Origin: Actinomycetes bacterium
GTDB taxonomy: Bacteria > Actinomycetota > Acidimicrobiia > Acidimicrobiales > RAAP-2
Length of the DNA: 64,000 nt
Assembly (NCBI GenBank): GCA_021791895.1
Contig: JAJYVS010000009.1
Coordinates: forward strand, 17,040-81,039
Direction: 5' to 3'
This document shows positions 17,483 through 25,695 of the stretch, piece after piece; position 1 is the first letter of the stretch; each line of letters opens with the position of its first letter. The notes below the pieces were generated by a model, which was not told the DNA's origin, did no database searches, and saw nothing but the letters and a program-made list of their open reading frames with translations. The position numbers were made by a program, and so were the translations under genes.

Positions 17483-17521
17483 CCGACTTCCGGCAGCGAG
17501 AGTGAAGTTGCCGGAAGTCGG
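17483..17521 (-). terminator. 13-bp perfect hairpin after the two-component operon
   Basis: The 327-bp gap 17232-17558 holds no gene. It contains CCGACTTCCGGCA (17483-17495) and its exact reverse complement (17509-17521) around a 13-base loop. The stem lies 38-76 bases beyond the stop of the minus-strand secreted-protein gene. No U-run follows, as is common for actinobacterial terminators. It also lies ~250 bases upstream of the transferase promoter, so an operator role is an alternative. Confidence 0.5.
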
Positions 17522-17558
17522 CCCGGGCGTCGCGATGGGTCGAGCGGTGATCGTCGGG

Positions 17559-18020
17559 TCAGCCGCTGGTGGAAGCCGTCTGGGGCGGCCCCGCGACCAA
17601 CAGGGCGTTGCCGCCGAGCGCAACGACCGCAACCTTGGCACCGGTCGTCAGCTGTTGCTGCGAGGTGTTGTGGAACTTGGTCGTCGACGTGATGGTGGCG
17701 GTGAGCGGTGATCCCTCAGGCGGTGTGACCGTGATCTGGCTGCCGTTGACGGTGAGCGTCCCGCGGGCTGCCGAGAGCGTCTGGTAGCCGTTCTTGGTCT
17801 TGAGGATCAAGGTGGCGTCCACTGTGTGACGCAGGAGGAACCGCCGGATCATCTGACCCTTGGGGGGGTTCTGGGTGCTGGAGGTGTGGGGAGATGAGGT
17901 CGCGGCGCCGGCGCCACCGCCATTCACGAGGGCGAAACTCGCCCCGCCGATTCCCATGGATCCGAGGACCACGCTCGCTCCGACCACAGCCTTCTTGGTC
18001 TTGCTCAGTCGGGTGTGCAT
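17559..18020 (-). CDS. Secreted small beta-rich protein (DUF5666-like)
   Basis: A 153-residue exported protein. The N-terminus has a basic stretch then a hydrophobic segment (residues ~11-32), a signal peptide or anchor, followed by a Gly/Ala/Ser/Thr-rich linker. The mature part (~60-145) reads as a small beta barrel, with strands such as VDATLILKTKNGYQTLSAAR and GTLTVNGSQITVTP, and resembles DUF5666-type domains. It is the last gene after the response regulator and histidine kinase on the same strand, 142 bp beyond the kinase stop. It may be a target or extracellular accessory of that system. The function is unknown. Confidence 0.72.
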   Translation of the reverse strand: MHTRLSKTKKAVVGASVVLGSMGIGGASFALVNGGGAGAATSSPHTSSTQNPPKGQMIRRFLLRHTVDATLILKTKNGYQTLSAARGTLTVNGSQITVTPPEGSPLTATITSTTKFHNTSQQQLTTGAKVAVVALGGNALLVAGPPQTASTSG

Positions 18021-18162
18021 TGTCGCTGCTCCTGTCTCGGGCCGAGCGCCGACGGGTGTCGGCTGGGGTTCCCGGCCCGCCGGTTTGTCCGGCTCCCCTC
18101 CAGTGAGCCAGGCGATGGTCAGGGCCTGATGTGGGAGATGTGAGGGAACTGTGAGGGCTCGC

Positions 18163-19593
18163 TCAGGACCTCTGGGCGCCCTCGACGACCGGAATCCGGA
18201 CCACCATCTTGGTCCCGCCGGACGGACCGACCGGCGACTCGACCGACACGGTGGCCCCCATGGCGGCCGAGAGCTCCGAGGCGATGGCCAAACCGAGCCC
18301 CGAGCCCCGGGGCCGTCCGGGCCGGGCGTGGCGATCGGCGCTGTAGTGACGCTCGAAGATGCGCCCGATCTCGTCGGCTCCGACTCCCGGGCCGTCGTCT
18401 TCGACCACGAGTTGGGCTTCGGTTCCGTTGGGCACGGTTCCCAGCCAGATCGTGCTCCGCGCGTATTTGGCAGCGTTCTCGACCAGGTTGGCGAGGACCT
18501 GGTCGAGGCGGTCGGGGTCGACCCGGGCCAGGACTGTCTGGTCAGTCGGCTTGACCCGGAGGGCCAGCCCCGCGGCGTCGACCACCGGACGCAGTTCCTC
18601 GGCCACCTCGTCGAGGACCTCGCCCACATCGACGGTGCGGAAGTTGAACGAGAAGGTCCGGGTGTCGAGCTTGGCCAGGTCGAGCAAGTCGCCCACCAGC
18701 CGCTCCAACCGGCGGGCCTCGTTGCCGATCACCGTTGCGGCCCCTCGGGCGTCGGGAGCCGTGCCGTCGAGGATCGCCTCGGAGTATCCCCGGATCGAGG
18801 TGAGGGGGGTCCGGAGCTCATGGGAGACCGAGAGGAGGAACTGGCGCTCAGCGTTGCGCAGTCGACCCAGGCTCGCGGCCATGGCGTCGATGGCGTTGGC
18901 CAAGGCGCTCAGCTCGGGAAAGTCACCCGGGTGGGTCTCGACCCGGGTCTCGAGGTCCCCCGCGGCGATCCGCTCGGTGGCGGCCACGGCCCGCCGAAGC
19001 GGCCGGGTGAGTCGTCGGCTGAGGGCCAGGCTGATCAGGACAGCGAAGAGCATCATGGCGCCGGCCAGGATCAGGTCCCCGGTGACCGACGGGCTCCCGA
19101 TGGACCGGGTGAGGACGAGCACGAAGCGACGGACGGTGTTGACCGGCGCTCCCTGGAGGGTGACGCCCTGGAGGTGGAAGGCGATCGCCTCGGTGGCCCA
19201 CGCCGTCGGACCGGTGGAACCGGCCGTCGCCGAGTCCGGCCCCACCGCGGGCGACGCCGCGACCGAGCGGAGCACCGAGGCCGGGACGACGGAACTGGTC
19301 AAACTGGCGGGATTGTCGGCCGGCAGGAACTGAGCGCTGGTCAAGTCGGAGCTGAGCCCGATCAGTCGCCGGATGAGGCGAACTTCCGCGTCGAGCGCGC
19401 CGGGTTTGGCGTCGGGTCGGCCGATGGTGATCTGCCCCGACTGGAAGCTCCCGAAGGACTTCGCACTGGAAAGGACCTCGCTCACCGCGTTGACCCGGGT
19501 CGACTGGGCGGCCAACAGCCAGGTCCCGGCACCGGCGGCCACCGTGATGATGACGACCGTGCCCACCAGGACGAGAAGCAGGCGGCTCCTCAT
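18163..19593 (-). CDS. Sensor histidine kinase
   Basis: A 476-residue membrane sensor kinase. Helix 1 spans residues ~7-28 and helix 2 ~172-192, bracketing an extracytoplasmic sensor of ~140 residues. HAMP follows (~193-245), then the dimerisation helix with SHELRTP (phosphorylated His258), and the HATPase domain with N box NLVENAAKYA, G1 DDGPGV and G2 GSGLGLAI. It lies 24 bp after the OmpR-type regulator and should phosphorylate it. The sensor domain is not a recognised family, so the signal is unknown. Closest in layout to BaeS/MprB-like kinases. Confidence 0.92.
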   Translation of the reverse strand: MRSRLLLVLVGTVVIITVAAGAGTWLLAAQSTRVNAVSEVLSSAKSFGSFQSGQITIGRPDAKPGALDAEVRLIRRLIGLSSDLTSAQFLPADNPASLTSSVVPASVLRSVAASPAVGPDSATAGSTGPTAWATEAIAFHLQGVTLQGAPVNTVRRFVLVLTRSIGSPSVTGDLILAGAMMLFAVLISLALSRRLTRPLRRAVAATERIAAGDLETRVETHPGDFPELSALANAIDAMAASLGRLRNAERQFLLSVSHELRTPLTSIRGYSEAILDGTAPDARGAATVIGNEARRLERLVGDLLDLAKLDTRTFSFNFRTVDVGEVLDEVAEELRPVVDAAGLALRVKPTDQTVLARVDPDRLDQVLANLVENAAKYARSTIWLGTVPNGTEAQLVVEDDGPGVGADEIGRIFERHYSADRHARPGRPRGSGLGLAIASELSAAMGATVSVESPVGPSGGTKMVVRIPVVEGAQRS

Positions 19594-19617
19594 GGGCCAC
19601 CGGCCCCGGTCCGAGGC

Positions 19618-20301
19618 TCACCCCAGGCGGTAGCCAACACCCCACACCGTCGACAAGGCCAGGGCGCTCCCCAACTTCTTGCGGAGCTGCCGTACGTGGA
19701 CGTCGACCGTTCGGTCGTCGCCGACCCAGTCCGGTCCCCAGACGCCGTCGAGCAGCTGGCGCCGGCTGAGCACCAGGCCCTCGTTCTCGGCCAGGAACGC
19801 GAGGAGGTCGAACTCGCGGGCGGTCAAGGGAACGAGTGTCCCCCCGGCGCGCACCTCGTGACGGTCGACGTCGACCTCGACCTCGCCGACCTTCAGGACC
19901 GGCTTCGGACCGCCGCGCCCCGGTGGGTCGGTCCTTCGGAGGATGGCGCGGATGCGGGCCAAGAGCTCGCGGGGGGAGAACGGCTTGGTGACGTAGTCGT
20001 CTGCCCCGAGCTCCAGGCCGAGGACCCGGTCGATCTCGCTGTCGCGGGCGGTCAGGATCACGATCGGGACGTCGCTCGTCCCCCGGAGCGTCCGGCACAG
20101 CTCGAGGCCGTCCATCCGCTTCGGCAGGCCGATGTCCACCACCACGAGGCGAGGATGCTCCCGGTCGACCGCCTCGAGGCCGGACTCGCCCGAGGAGGCC
20201 TGGACCACCCGGAACCCTTCCCGCCGCAGGTACATGTCGACGAGGTCGGCGATGTTGGGGTCGTCCTCGACCACGACGATGGTCCCGGGCCCGTCGGTCA
20301 C
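19618..20301 (-). CDS. OmpR-family response regulator
   Basis: A 227-residue two-component regulator. The receiver has the acidic pair EDD (12-14), phospho-acceptor Asp56 in VVVDIGLP, the conserved Thr and the Lys in VTKPFSPRELLAR. The C-terminal winged helix contains LTAREFDLLAFLAENEG and the recognition helix with DDRTVDVHVRQLRKKL. The start is taken at GTG 20301, because homology begins there; the frame is open further upstream but the added residues look random. No ribosome site is seen. GCCAAaagcTTGGC, a small palindrome at 20303-20316, abuts the start and may be an autoregulatory site. Partner of the kinase downstream. Confidence 0.92.
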   Translation of the reverse strand: MTDGPGTIVVVEDDPNIADLVDMYLRREGFRVVQASSGESGLEAVDREHPRLVVVDIGLPKRMDGLELCRTLRGTSDVPIVILTARDSEIDRVLGLELGADDYVTKPFSPRELLARIRAILRRTDPPGRGGPKPVLKVGEVEVDVDRHEVRAGGTLVPLTAREFDLLAFLAENEGLVLSRRQLLDGVWGPDWVGDDRTVDVHVRQLRKKLGSALALSTVWGVGYRLG

Positions 20302-20589
20302 GCCAAAAGCTTGGCAGGGTTTGAAAGACTCGCGGCGCGCTGGGCAAGGTCGTCGCCAGGTGTTTCCCTGAAACTGGCCCCGCCGTACGGAGTTGTGGCC
20401 CGACACGACGGCGTGGACGCGCATGGAACTGGTCCGTCTCCTGCCGGTTGGTGCCGTCCCGGCCGTCGTGGCGGGGTGCGCGCAACGGTGCCCGGCCGTC
20501 TTCTGGGACGGCGCGACCACACGTTGGGAAACGGTCGAGCCCCGTTCTGCCCCTTGGGCAACGGAGCGAGCGCCTCTTCGGGGAGGCCG

Positions 20590-20970
20590 CTACCCGATCT
20601 CCCGCGTCATTCGGGACACGAGTTGTCTGGAGACTTGCCAAGCTCGGGCGATCTCCGTCAGTGAGCTGCCTTCTGCCTCAGCCAGAAGAAACATCGTCCG
20701 GCGAAGGTCATGCCGGGCCTTGCGCACTCGGTCCTCTGCCACGTCCATCGCCTGTCGGCGAGCGGCTGGGTCCATCAACCGGGCGATGTCCAACATTGGT
20801 GTGGCTTCCGCCAGGAGCTCCTCGACCCGACCCTTGCTCCGCTGATCGAATTCGAGTCGGTCCGTCATCTTGTCGATTGCGCTGTGGTACGCCCCGAGGG
20901 CCGAGACGACCCTTGACCGTAGGGCGGCGACGTGCTCGTCTTCGATCCGGGCAGCGGCAGAACGGTCCAT
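20590..20970 (-). CDS. Small helix-turn-helix protein
   Basis: A 126-residue, mostly helical protein of unknown family. The first ~85 residues are charged helices (coiled-coil-like, with RRQAMDVAEDRVRKARHDLR). The last ~30 residues form a helix-turn-helix, GSSLTEIARAWQVSRQLVSR, as in sigma-70 region 4 or resolvase-type recognition helices. The ATG at 20970 is favoured over upstream starts because TACGAT sits seven bases before it (20983-20978). The gene sits in a patch with lower GC than its neighbours. A DNA-binding role is inferred; the target is unknown. Confidence 0.6.
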   Translation of the reverse strand: MDRSAAARIEDEHVAALRSRVVSALGAYHSAIDKMTDRLEFDQRSKGRVEELLAEATPMLDIARLMDPAARRQAMDVAEDRVRKARHDLRRTMFLLAEAEGSSLTEIARAWQVSRQLVSRMTREIG

Positions 20971-21442
20971 CGTCTGCATCGTAGGAAATGGCACGAAGAG
21001 ATACCCAGCATTGCGAGCCAAATCGTCTCAGTGTGAGGACTCGTTCGTGACCGGCACCGGACGCGATGGTCATCAGATCGGCCGCGACGGGTTGGAAATG
21101 CCGTGAACCGACGTTGGCTGCGTAGCCAGACTTGGAGTCAGGTGGCGTCGAATCCGGAGCGAGAGGACTGGCCCACACTCCGAACGGAGCGTGGGCTCGT
21201 AAATCAAGATCAGCGAACGGGCGGAGACGGAATCCTGATGTGGCAGTCGAGCTGTTCTCGTTGCTCCGGCTGGCGCGGTCGGATGCCAATGACCTGTCAA
21301 TAGCTGTTGCCGGTATCTGTAAATAGCCACTGCAGGACCTGGCCATTAAAGAGCTATCTCGTCGACTTATGGTGGTAATATCTTCGAAGCGACGGACAGA
21401 CTGTTTGGCTCATCCATAAGCCGGAAGGGACTCGGGTCGAGC
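20971..21442. other. 472-bp AT-richer intergenic region
   Basis: No convincing gene was found here. Base composition is clearly richer in A and T than the rest, mainly in 21300-21420. It contains the -10 box of the small HTH gene (20978-20983, minus strand) and, towards the PilZ gene, a TAATAT at 21376-21381 that could be a -10 element without a good -35. Short open frames on both strands lack any family resemblance. Confidence 0.4.
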
Positions 21443-21877
21443 GTGCAACCTCTGGTGGAACGACCTCGGGACTCCCAACGCGAGAGCGAAGGGTTGCCAA
21501 CGACGCAAGCAAGGCGACGCAGGCTTCCACGTCAGGAGGCTCACTGGCAGGGTCAGTACATCATCGAGGGCGGCCCTTCCGGAGTGTGGGGCGCCTGCGA
21601 GATCCTTGACATCTCCATCCTCGGCGCTGGCCTCGAGCTCTTTGAGGGCGCTGGACACGTCTTGGAAGCTCTTCGTTACGAACTCATCGGCCACAAAGTC
21701 CTCGTCGAGGTGCACACTCCCGCCGGAGCGTCGATCACCTTGCAAATGGTGGGCGAGATTCGCTACACAACCGAGGGCAAACAAGGTGGGATCCGGGTAG
21801 GGATTCAGTTCAACGACCTCTCGGAGACCGAGCAAGCCATCCTGAATGTCTTGGAGCAGATGCAGGCGGTCTGGTAA
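21443..21877 (+). CDS. PilZ-domain c-di-GMP effector
   Basis: A 144-residue single-domain PilZ protein. The c-di-GMP-binding arginines are in RRRRLPR (24-30, an RxxxR pattern) and the second motif is DISILG (56-61), matching DxSxxG. Beta-barrel strands follow up to FNDLSETEQAIL. Such proteins bind cyclic di-GMP and change motility, polysaccharide export or transcription. A GGDEF protein is coded at 58-59 kb in the same window, though with a degenerate motif. The GTG start at 21443 is the only one available before the domain. The following ~120 bp contain a repeat derived from the next gene. Confidence 0.78.
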   Translation: MQPLVERPRDSQRESEGLPTTQARRRRLPRQEAHWQGQYIIEGGPSGVWGACEILDISILGAGLELFEGAGHVLEALRYELIGHKVLVEVHTPAGASITLQMVGEIRYTTEGKQGGIRVGIQFNDLSETEQAILNVLEQMQAVW

Positions 21878-21901
21878 CCGGCGTTGTCGCTTCCCACTCT
21901 C

Positions 21902-21938
21902 GTGGCCCCGGCCACCCTCCATTCGACCGCATGGGCAG
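21902..21938 (+). repeat. Copy 1 of a 37-bp duplicated segment
   Basis: These 37 bases match 22228-22264 with one mismatch. In the second copy they code for part of the BTAD regulator's DNA-binding domain (MAPATLHSTASAA). Here they lie between genes and would read VAPATLHSTAWAA, so they look like a remnant of a duplicated regulator gene. Confidence 0.7.
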
Positions 21939-22001
21939 CACCGCATGGGCAGCTGGAGCGGTTCTCCGAGAGGACCGCCTCGCCCGACCGTTCCAGGGTC
22001 G

Positions 22002-22820
22002 ATGGCGAAGGACGGGTTCGCGGAGATGAAGACGGCATTGGCCGGGTCGCCGAGTCCCCAACCGGTCGGCGAGATTGAGGTGGCAGTCCTCGGGCCGACC
22101 GAGATCCGCGGGTGCTCGAGACGGTTCTCTCGGGCGCCGGCCTTCGAGCTTGTCGTCTACCTCGCCCTCCACCCGGCCGGAGTGCTGAACGACACCTGGG
22201 CGACCGCGTTGTGGCCGGACCGGCTCATGGCCCCGGCCACCCTCCATTCGACCGCATCGGCAGCTCGACGGGCCCTCGGTCGGTCCTCCGACGGCTGCGA
22301 CCACCTGCCGCGTTGCCACGGACGCCTGCAGCTGCGCTCGAGCGTCACCACCGACTGGCGGCGGTTCCAGGCCCTGGCTGCTTCCGGCGACCCAGTTTCC
22401 TGGGATCGGGCACTCGACCTGATCCGGGGGAGACCCTTCGAGGGCCTTCGCCACGCCGAATGGGCCGTGCTCGAGGGCTTCGTGGCCGAGGTCGAGGAAC
22501 GGGTCGCCGGGCTCGCCTGCCAGGTCGCCGACCGCCATCTCGACCGTGGCCTCGCCCCGGCCGCCGCCCTGGCCGCCCGAAGGGGCCTGCTGGTCAGTCC
22601 CTATGACGAGCGGCTCTACCGCCGCTTGCTGGTGTGCGCCGACACCCTCGGGCACCCAGCCGGGGTCGAGCGGGTCATGGCCGAGCTGCTGAGCCACCTG
22701 GACTCGCCCGGGGACGGCCCGTTTGACCTGGCAGCGGTGCATCCCCGGACCGCCGCGCTGTACAGCGCCCTCAGCCGGCGGCGCGACCACGAGCCCGGAG
22801 CCGCCGCCGTCACCAAGTAG
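22002..22820 (+). CDS. BTAD/SARP-like transcriptional regulator
   Basis: A 272-residue protein with the layout of SARP-type activators. An N-terminal OmpR-like winged helix covers residues ~25-110: VAVLGPTEIRG start, ELVVYLALHPAGVL, then a LHSTASAARRALG recognition helix. A bacterial transcriptional activation domain of TPR-like helices covers ~125-250 (DLIRGRPFEGL, the ACQVADRHLDRG helix, PYDERLYRRLLV). The start is uncertain: ATG 22002 is used, ATG 22026 is also possible. No NB-ARC part is present. It is followed 14 bp later by the secreted Thr-rich protein and the nucleotide-sugar genes, which may be targets. Confidence 0.72.
   Translation: MAKDGFAEMKTALAGSPSPQPVGEIEVAVLGPTEIRGCSRRFSRAPAFELVVYLALHPAGVLNDTWATALWPDRLMAPATLHSTASAARRALGRSSDGCDHLPRCHGRLQLRSSVTTDWRRFQALAASGDPVSWDRALDLIRGRPFEGLRHAEWAVLEGFVAEVEERVAGLACQVADRHLDRGLAPAAALAARRGLLVSPYDERLYRRLLVCADTLGHPAGVERVMAELLSHLDSPGDGPFDLAAVHPRTAALYSALSRRRDHEPGAAAVTK
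22228..22264 (+). repeat. Copy 2 of the 37-bp duplicated segment
   Basis: This copy lies inside the BTAD regulator gene and is probably the parent of the intergenic copy at 21902-21938. Confidence 0.7.
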
Positions 22821-22834
22821 GGTTCCTTCCCGCA

Positions 22835-23632
22835 ATGCCACCGACCTCGAGCGGGAGATTCGTACGTCGCGTCGCGACCACCGGCGGGGGGCGGACCTAC
22901 CGCGGCCAGGTCCCGGTCAACTGGTACGCGGCCCTGGTCATCATCGTGGTCCTGGGTCTCGTCTCGATCGTCTTCTCCCGCTACGAGTACCAGCACCCCC
23001 ACCACACCACGGCGGTCCAGCCCGCGGTCGGGACCACCCTGTTCGCGGGGTACTCGATCGAGCTGTGCGGCAAGGTCGTCGCACCCCTCGCCCCCAGCTC
23101 GAACGCCGCCACTGCCGGGATCAGCACGCCTGGGGCGGGGCTGCTCAACGTCTCCCCCCACACGGCGGCCCAGGCCGGGGACAACGCCACCTTGGGCCTG
23201 TTCTTCTCGGAGTACAGCGGAGCGTCGCTCTCGGCGACCAAGATCACCGTGCCGGGTCATGGCACCTATCACAACGGCCAGACCTGCGGGGCCAAGACCC
23301 CCGATGCCGGCAAGAAGGGCTACATCACCGCAATGACCTGGCCGAATGTCGTCGCCACCACGGGGACGACCGTCCAGGATCCGACGAGCTACAAGATCGC
23401 GGCCCGCACCCTCGTTGCGGTCGGTTTCGCGCCCAAAGGGGCGGTCTTGAAGCGGCCGTCGCAGACCACCATCAAGGCGGTGCTCGACGCCAGTGCCTCG
23501 GTGGTCAACGGGACGACGACGACCACCACGTTGCCGAGCTCGACCACCACCACGCTGCCGAGCTCGACCACCACCACCGTGCCGAGCTCGACCACCACGA
23601 CGGCGCCCGGCGGGACCACGACCACCGGGTGA
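22835..23632 (+). CDS. Membrane-anchored extracellular protein with Thr/Ser/Pro repeat tail
   Basis: A 265-residue protein with a short basic N-terminus, one membrane helix (residues ~29-47, NWYAALVIIVVLGLVSIVFS) and an extracellular domain of ~180 residues. The domain has two cysteines (ELCGKVV and GQTCGAK) that could pair. The tail is a low-complexity stretch of TTTTLPSS units, coded by a 24-bp tandem repeat, like a glycosylated wall-spanning stalk. No known family was recognised. Its stop overlaps the start of the sugar nucleotidyltransferase (GTGA), so it is cotranslated with sugar-activation genes. A role in surface glycan assembly is inferred only from this context. Confidence 0.7.
   Translation: MPPTSSGRFVRRVATTGGGRTYRGQVPVNWYAALVIIVVLGLVSIVFSRYEYQHPHHTTAVQPAVGTTLFAGYSIELCGKVVAPLAPSSNAATAGISTPGAGLLNVSPHTAAQAGDNATLGLFFSEYSGASLSATKITVPGHGTYHNGQTCGAKTPDAGKKGYITAMTWPNVVATTGTTVQDPTSYKIAARTLVAVGFAPKGAVLKRPSQTTIKAVLDASASVVNGTTTTTTLPSSTTTTLPSSTTTTVPSSTTTTAPGGTTTTG
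23531..23602 (+). repeat. 24-bp tandem repeat, three units, coding TTTT-x-PSS
   Basis: Three 24-bp units (23531-23554, 23555-23578, 23579-23602) share GCCGAGCTCGACCACCAC with changes only at the ends. They encode the Thr-rich tail of the secreted protein and are likely to vary in number between strains. Confidence 0.75.
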
Positions 23633-24702
23633 GGGCGATCGTCCTCGTCGGGGGGGAGGGGACGCGACTTCGCCCGCTCACCTACTCGGTCCCCAAGCAG
23701 ATGCTCCCGATCGTCGAGCGCCCCATGCTCGAACGGGTCGTCGAACACCTGGGTGCTCACGGCGTCGACGAGGTCATCCTGTCGCTCCAGTACCTGCCGG
23801 GCGCCTTCGAGGACGCGTACCCTGACGGCACCGCCGCCGGTGTCCGGTTGACCTATGTCACCGAGCCGCGCCCCCTCGATACCGCCGGGGCCATCCGCTA
23901 CGCCGCCGAGCAGGCCGGGATCGACGACACGTTCGTGGTGGCCAATGGGGACGCGCTCACCGATTTGGACCTCGACGCGCTGGTGGCGTTCCACCGGACC
24001 CATCGGGCCGAGGGCACGATCCGGCTCTACCCGGTCGAGGACCCGTCGCGCTTCGGGGTGGTCACCACCGACGACGAGGGACGGGTGGAGGCCTTCATCG
24101 AGAAGCCACCGCCCGGGGAGGCCCCGACCAACCTCATCAACGCCGGGACCTACGTGCTCGAGCCGGCCTTTCTGGAGCGGGTGCCGCTCGGCGAGCGGGT
24201 CTCGGTCGAGGTGGTGACGTTTCCCCAGATGGCCCGGGACGGCCGGCTGTTCGCCATGGCCGAACCCTCCTACTGGCTCGACGCCGGAACCCCCGACGCC
24301 TTCCTCCGGGCCAATCTCGACCTTTTGGACGGCACCCGCCCGGGCTTGCCGTACCCCGAGGCGACCCTCGAGGCCGGCGTGTGGCGGAGCGGGTCCGGGC
24401 AGGTCGACGGGGAGGTGTCAGGTCCCGCCTTCGTCGGCCACAAGGTGCGCGTCGAGGCCGGCGCCGTGGCCCGCGCCGCGGTTCTCGGCGCCGACACCAC
24501 CCTGCGCCATGGTTCGGTGGTCGAAGCGTCGGTGCTCCTCTCCGGGGTGGTGGTGGAGGAGGGTGCCAGGATCTCGGGGGCCATCCTCGGTGCCGGGGTC
24601 CGGGTTGGGCAAGCATGCGAGGTGCGGGCCGGCTCGGTCATCGGTTTCGGCGTCGAGCTCGAGCCCGGACGGGTCGTGGCCGGGGAGCGGATCCCGGGTT
24701 AG
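23629..24702 (+). CDS. Sugar-1-phosphate nucleotidyltransferase with left-handed helix tail
   Basis: A 357-residue NDP-sugar pyrophosphorylase. The nucleotide-binding motif GGEGTRLRPLTYSVPKQMLP opens the protein, followed by ANGDALTD (metal site) and EKPPPGEAPTNLINAG (sugar binding). The last ~110 residues form hexapeptide-repeat beta helix turns. It couples a sugar 1-phosphate with a nucleoside triphosphate. Family members make GDP-mannose, dTDP- or UDP-glucose; given ManB and the epimerases in this window, GDP-mannose is plausible but not provable. The GTG overlaps the upstream stop, and an epimerase gene follows 24 bp downstream. Confidence 0.85.
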   Translation: MRAIVLVGGEGTRLRPLTYSVPKQMLPIVERPMLERVVEHLGAHGVDEVILSLQYLPGAFEDAYPDGTAAGVRLTYVTEPRPLDTAGAIRYAAEQAGIDDTFVVANGDALTDLDLDALVAFHRTHRAEGTIRLYPVEDPSRFGVVTTDDEGRVEAFIEKPPPGEAPTNLINAGTYVLEPAFLERVPLGERVSVEVVTFPQMARDGRLFAMAEPSYWLDAGTPDAFLRANLDLLDGTRPGLPYPEATLEAGVWRSGSGQVDGEVSGPAFVGHKVRVEAGAVARAAVLGADTTLRHGSVVEASVLLSGVVVEEGARISGAILGAGVRVGQACEVRAGSVIGFGVELEPGRVVAGERIPG

Positions 24703-24726
24703 ACCGGGGCCGAGTGAGGTGGGGCG

Positions 24727-25677
24727 ATGCGGGCGCTGGTGACTGGTGGGGCCGGCTTCATCGGCTCGACGCTGGTGGATCGGCTGCTCGCCGAGGGGCA
24801 CGAGGTCGACGTCGTCGACGACCTTTCCAGCGGTTCGCTGAACAACCTGGCCGAGGCTCGGGCGAGCGGGGGCAAGGCGTTGCGCATCAACCAGCTCGAC
24901 ATCCGGCTCCCCGAGCTCGTCGAGCTGGCCGCCCGTCGGCGGCCCGAGGTGGTCTTCCACCTGGCGGCCCAGGCATCGGTGCCGATCTCGGTGCAAGAGC
25001 CGATGTTCGACGCCCACGTGAACGTGCTCGGGACGGTGAACGTGCTCGAGGCGGCCCGGGCGGCGGGAACCGAACGGGTGGTCTTCGCCGCCAGCGGGGG
25101 CACCCTCTATGGGGACCCCGATCTCTCCGAGCAGCCGATCAGCGAGACCCTGGCCCACCGCCCGCTCTCTCCCTATGGGGTGTCCAAGAAGGCGGGCATC
25201 GACTATCTGGTCGCCTACCGCGAGCTCCATGCCCTGGAGTTCTGCGCTTTGGCCCTGGCCAACGTCTACGGACCCCGACAGGACCCCCACGGTGAGTCGG
25301 GGGTCGTGGCGATCTTCGCCGAGCGGCTGGTCAAGGAGGAGCCGGTGGTGATCCACGGCGACGGCGAACAGACCCGCGACTTCGTCTACGTCGACGACGT
25401 CGTGGACGCCTTCGTCCGGGCGGCGGCGCGCGGTGGCGGGCTGGTGTGCAACATCGGCACCGGGGTCGGGACCACGGTCAACCGGATCTACGCCGGGCTG
25501 GCCGCCGCTGCCGGGATCGAGAATCCGGCCGAGCACGGCCCTCCCCGTTCGGGCGACGTACGTCACTCGAGCCTCGATCCGGCGCGCGCCGCCATGCAGC
25601 TCGGCTGGCAGCCCTGGACCCCGCTCGACGAAGGGCTGGCGGCGGTGGTCCGGTTCTTCGCCGAACGGCACGACTGA
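24727..25677 (+). CDS. NAD-dependent epimerase/dehydratase (GalE-like)
   Basis: A 316-residue extended SDR acting on nucleotide sugars. The NAD motif GGAGFIGS is at residues 7-14, the catalytic segment has Ser/Thr in ASGGTLYG and the YGVSKKAG pair (Tyr, Lys), and VYGPRQDP plus GDGEQTRDFVYVDDVV are typical of UDP-glucose 4-epimerase relatives. It probably interconverts UDP-glucose and UDP-galactose or a related pair. It is transcribed with the nucleotidyltransferase upstream, after GAGGTGGGG. It converges on the SGNH lipoprotein gene 18 bp away. Confidence 0.85.
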   Translation: MRALVTGGAGFIGSTLVDRLLAEGHEVDVVDDLSSGSLNNLAEARASGGKALRINQLDIRLPELVELAARRRPEVVFHLAAQASVPISVQEPMFDAHVNVLGTVNVLEAARAAGTERVVFAASGGTLYGDPDLSEQPISETLAHRPLSPYGVSKKAGIDYLVAYRELHALEFCALALANVYGPRQDPHGESGVVAIFAERLVKEEPVVIHGDGEQTRDFVYVDDVVDAFVRAAARGGGLVCNIGTGVGTTVNRIYAGLAAAAGIENPAEHGPPRSGDVRHSSLDPARAAMQLGWQPWTPLDEGLAAVVRFFAERHD

Positions 25678-25695
25678 ACCGAAGACCGCCCGAGC

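Noticed and set aside
20393..20984. Plus-strand open frames opposite the small HTH gene
   Set aside because: No family match; the minus-strand protein has a clear helix-turn-helix and a promoter box.
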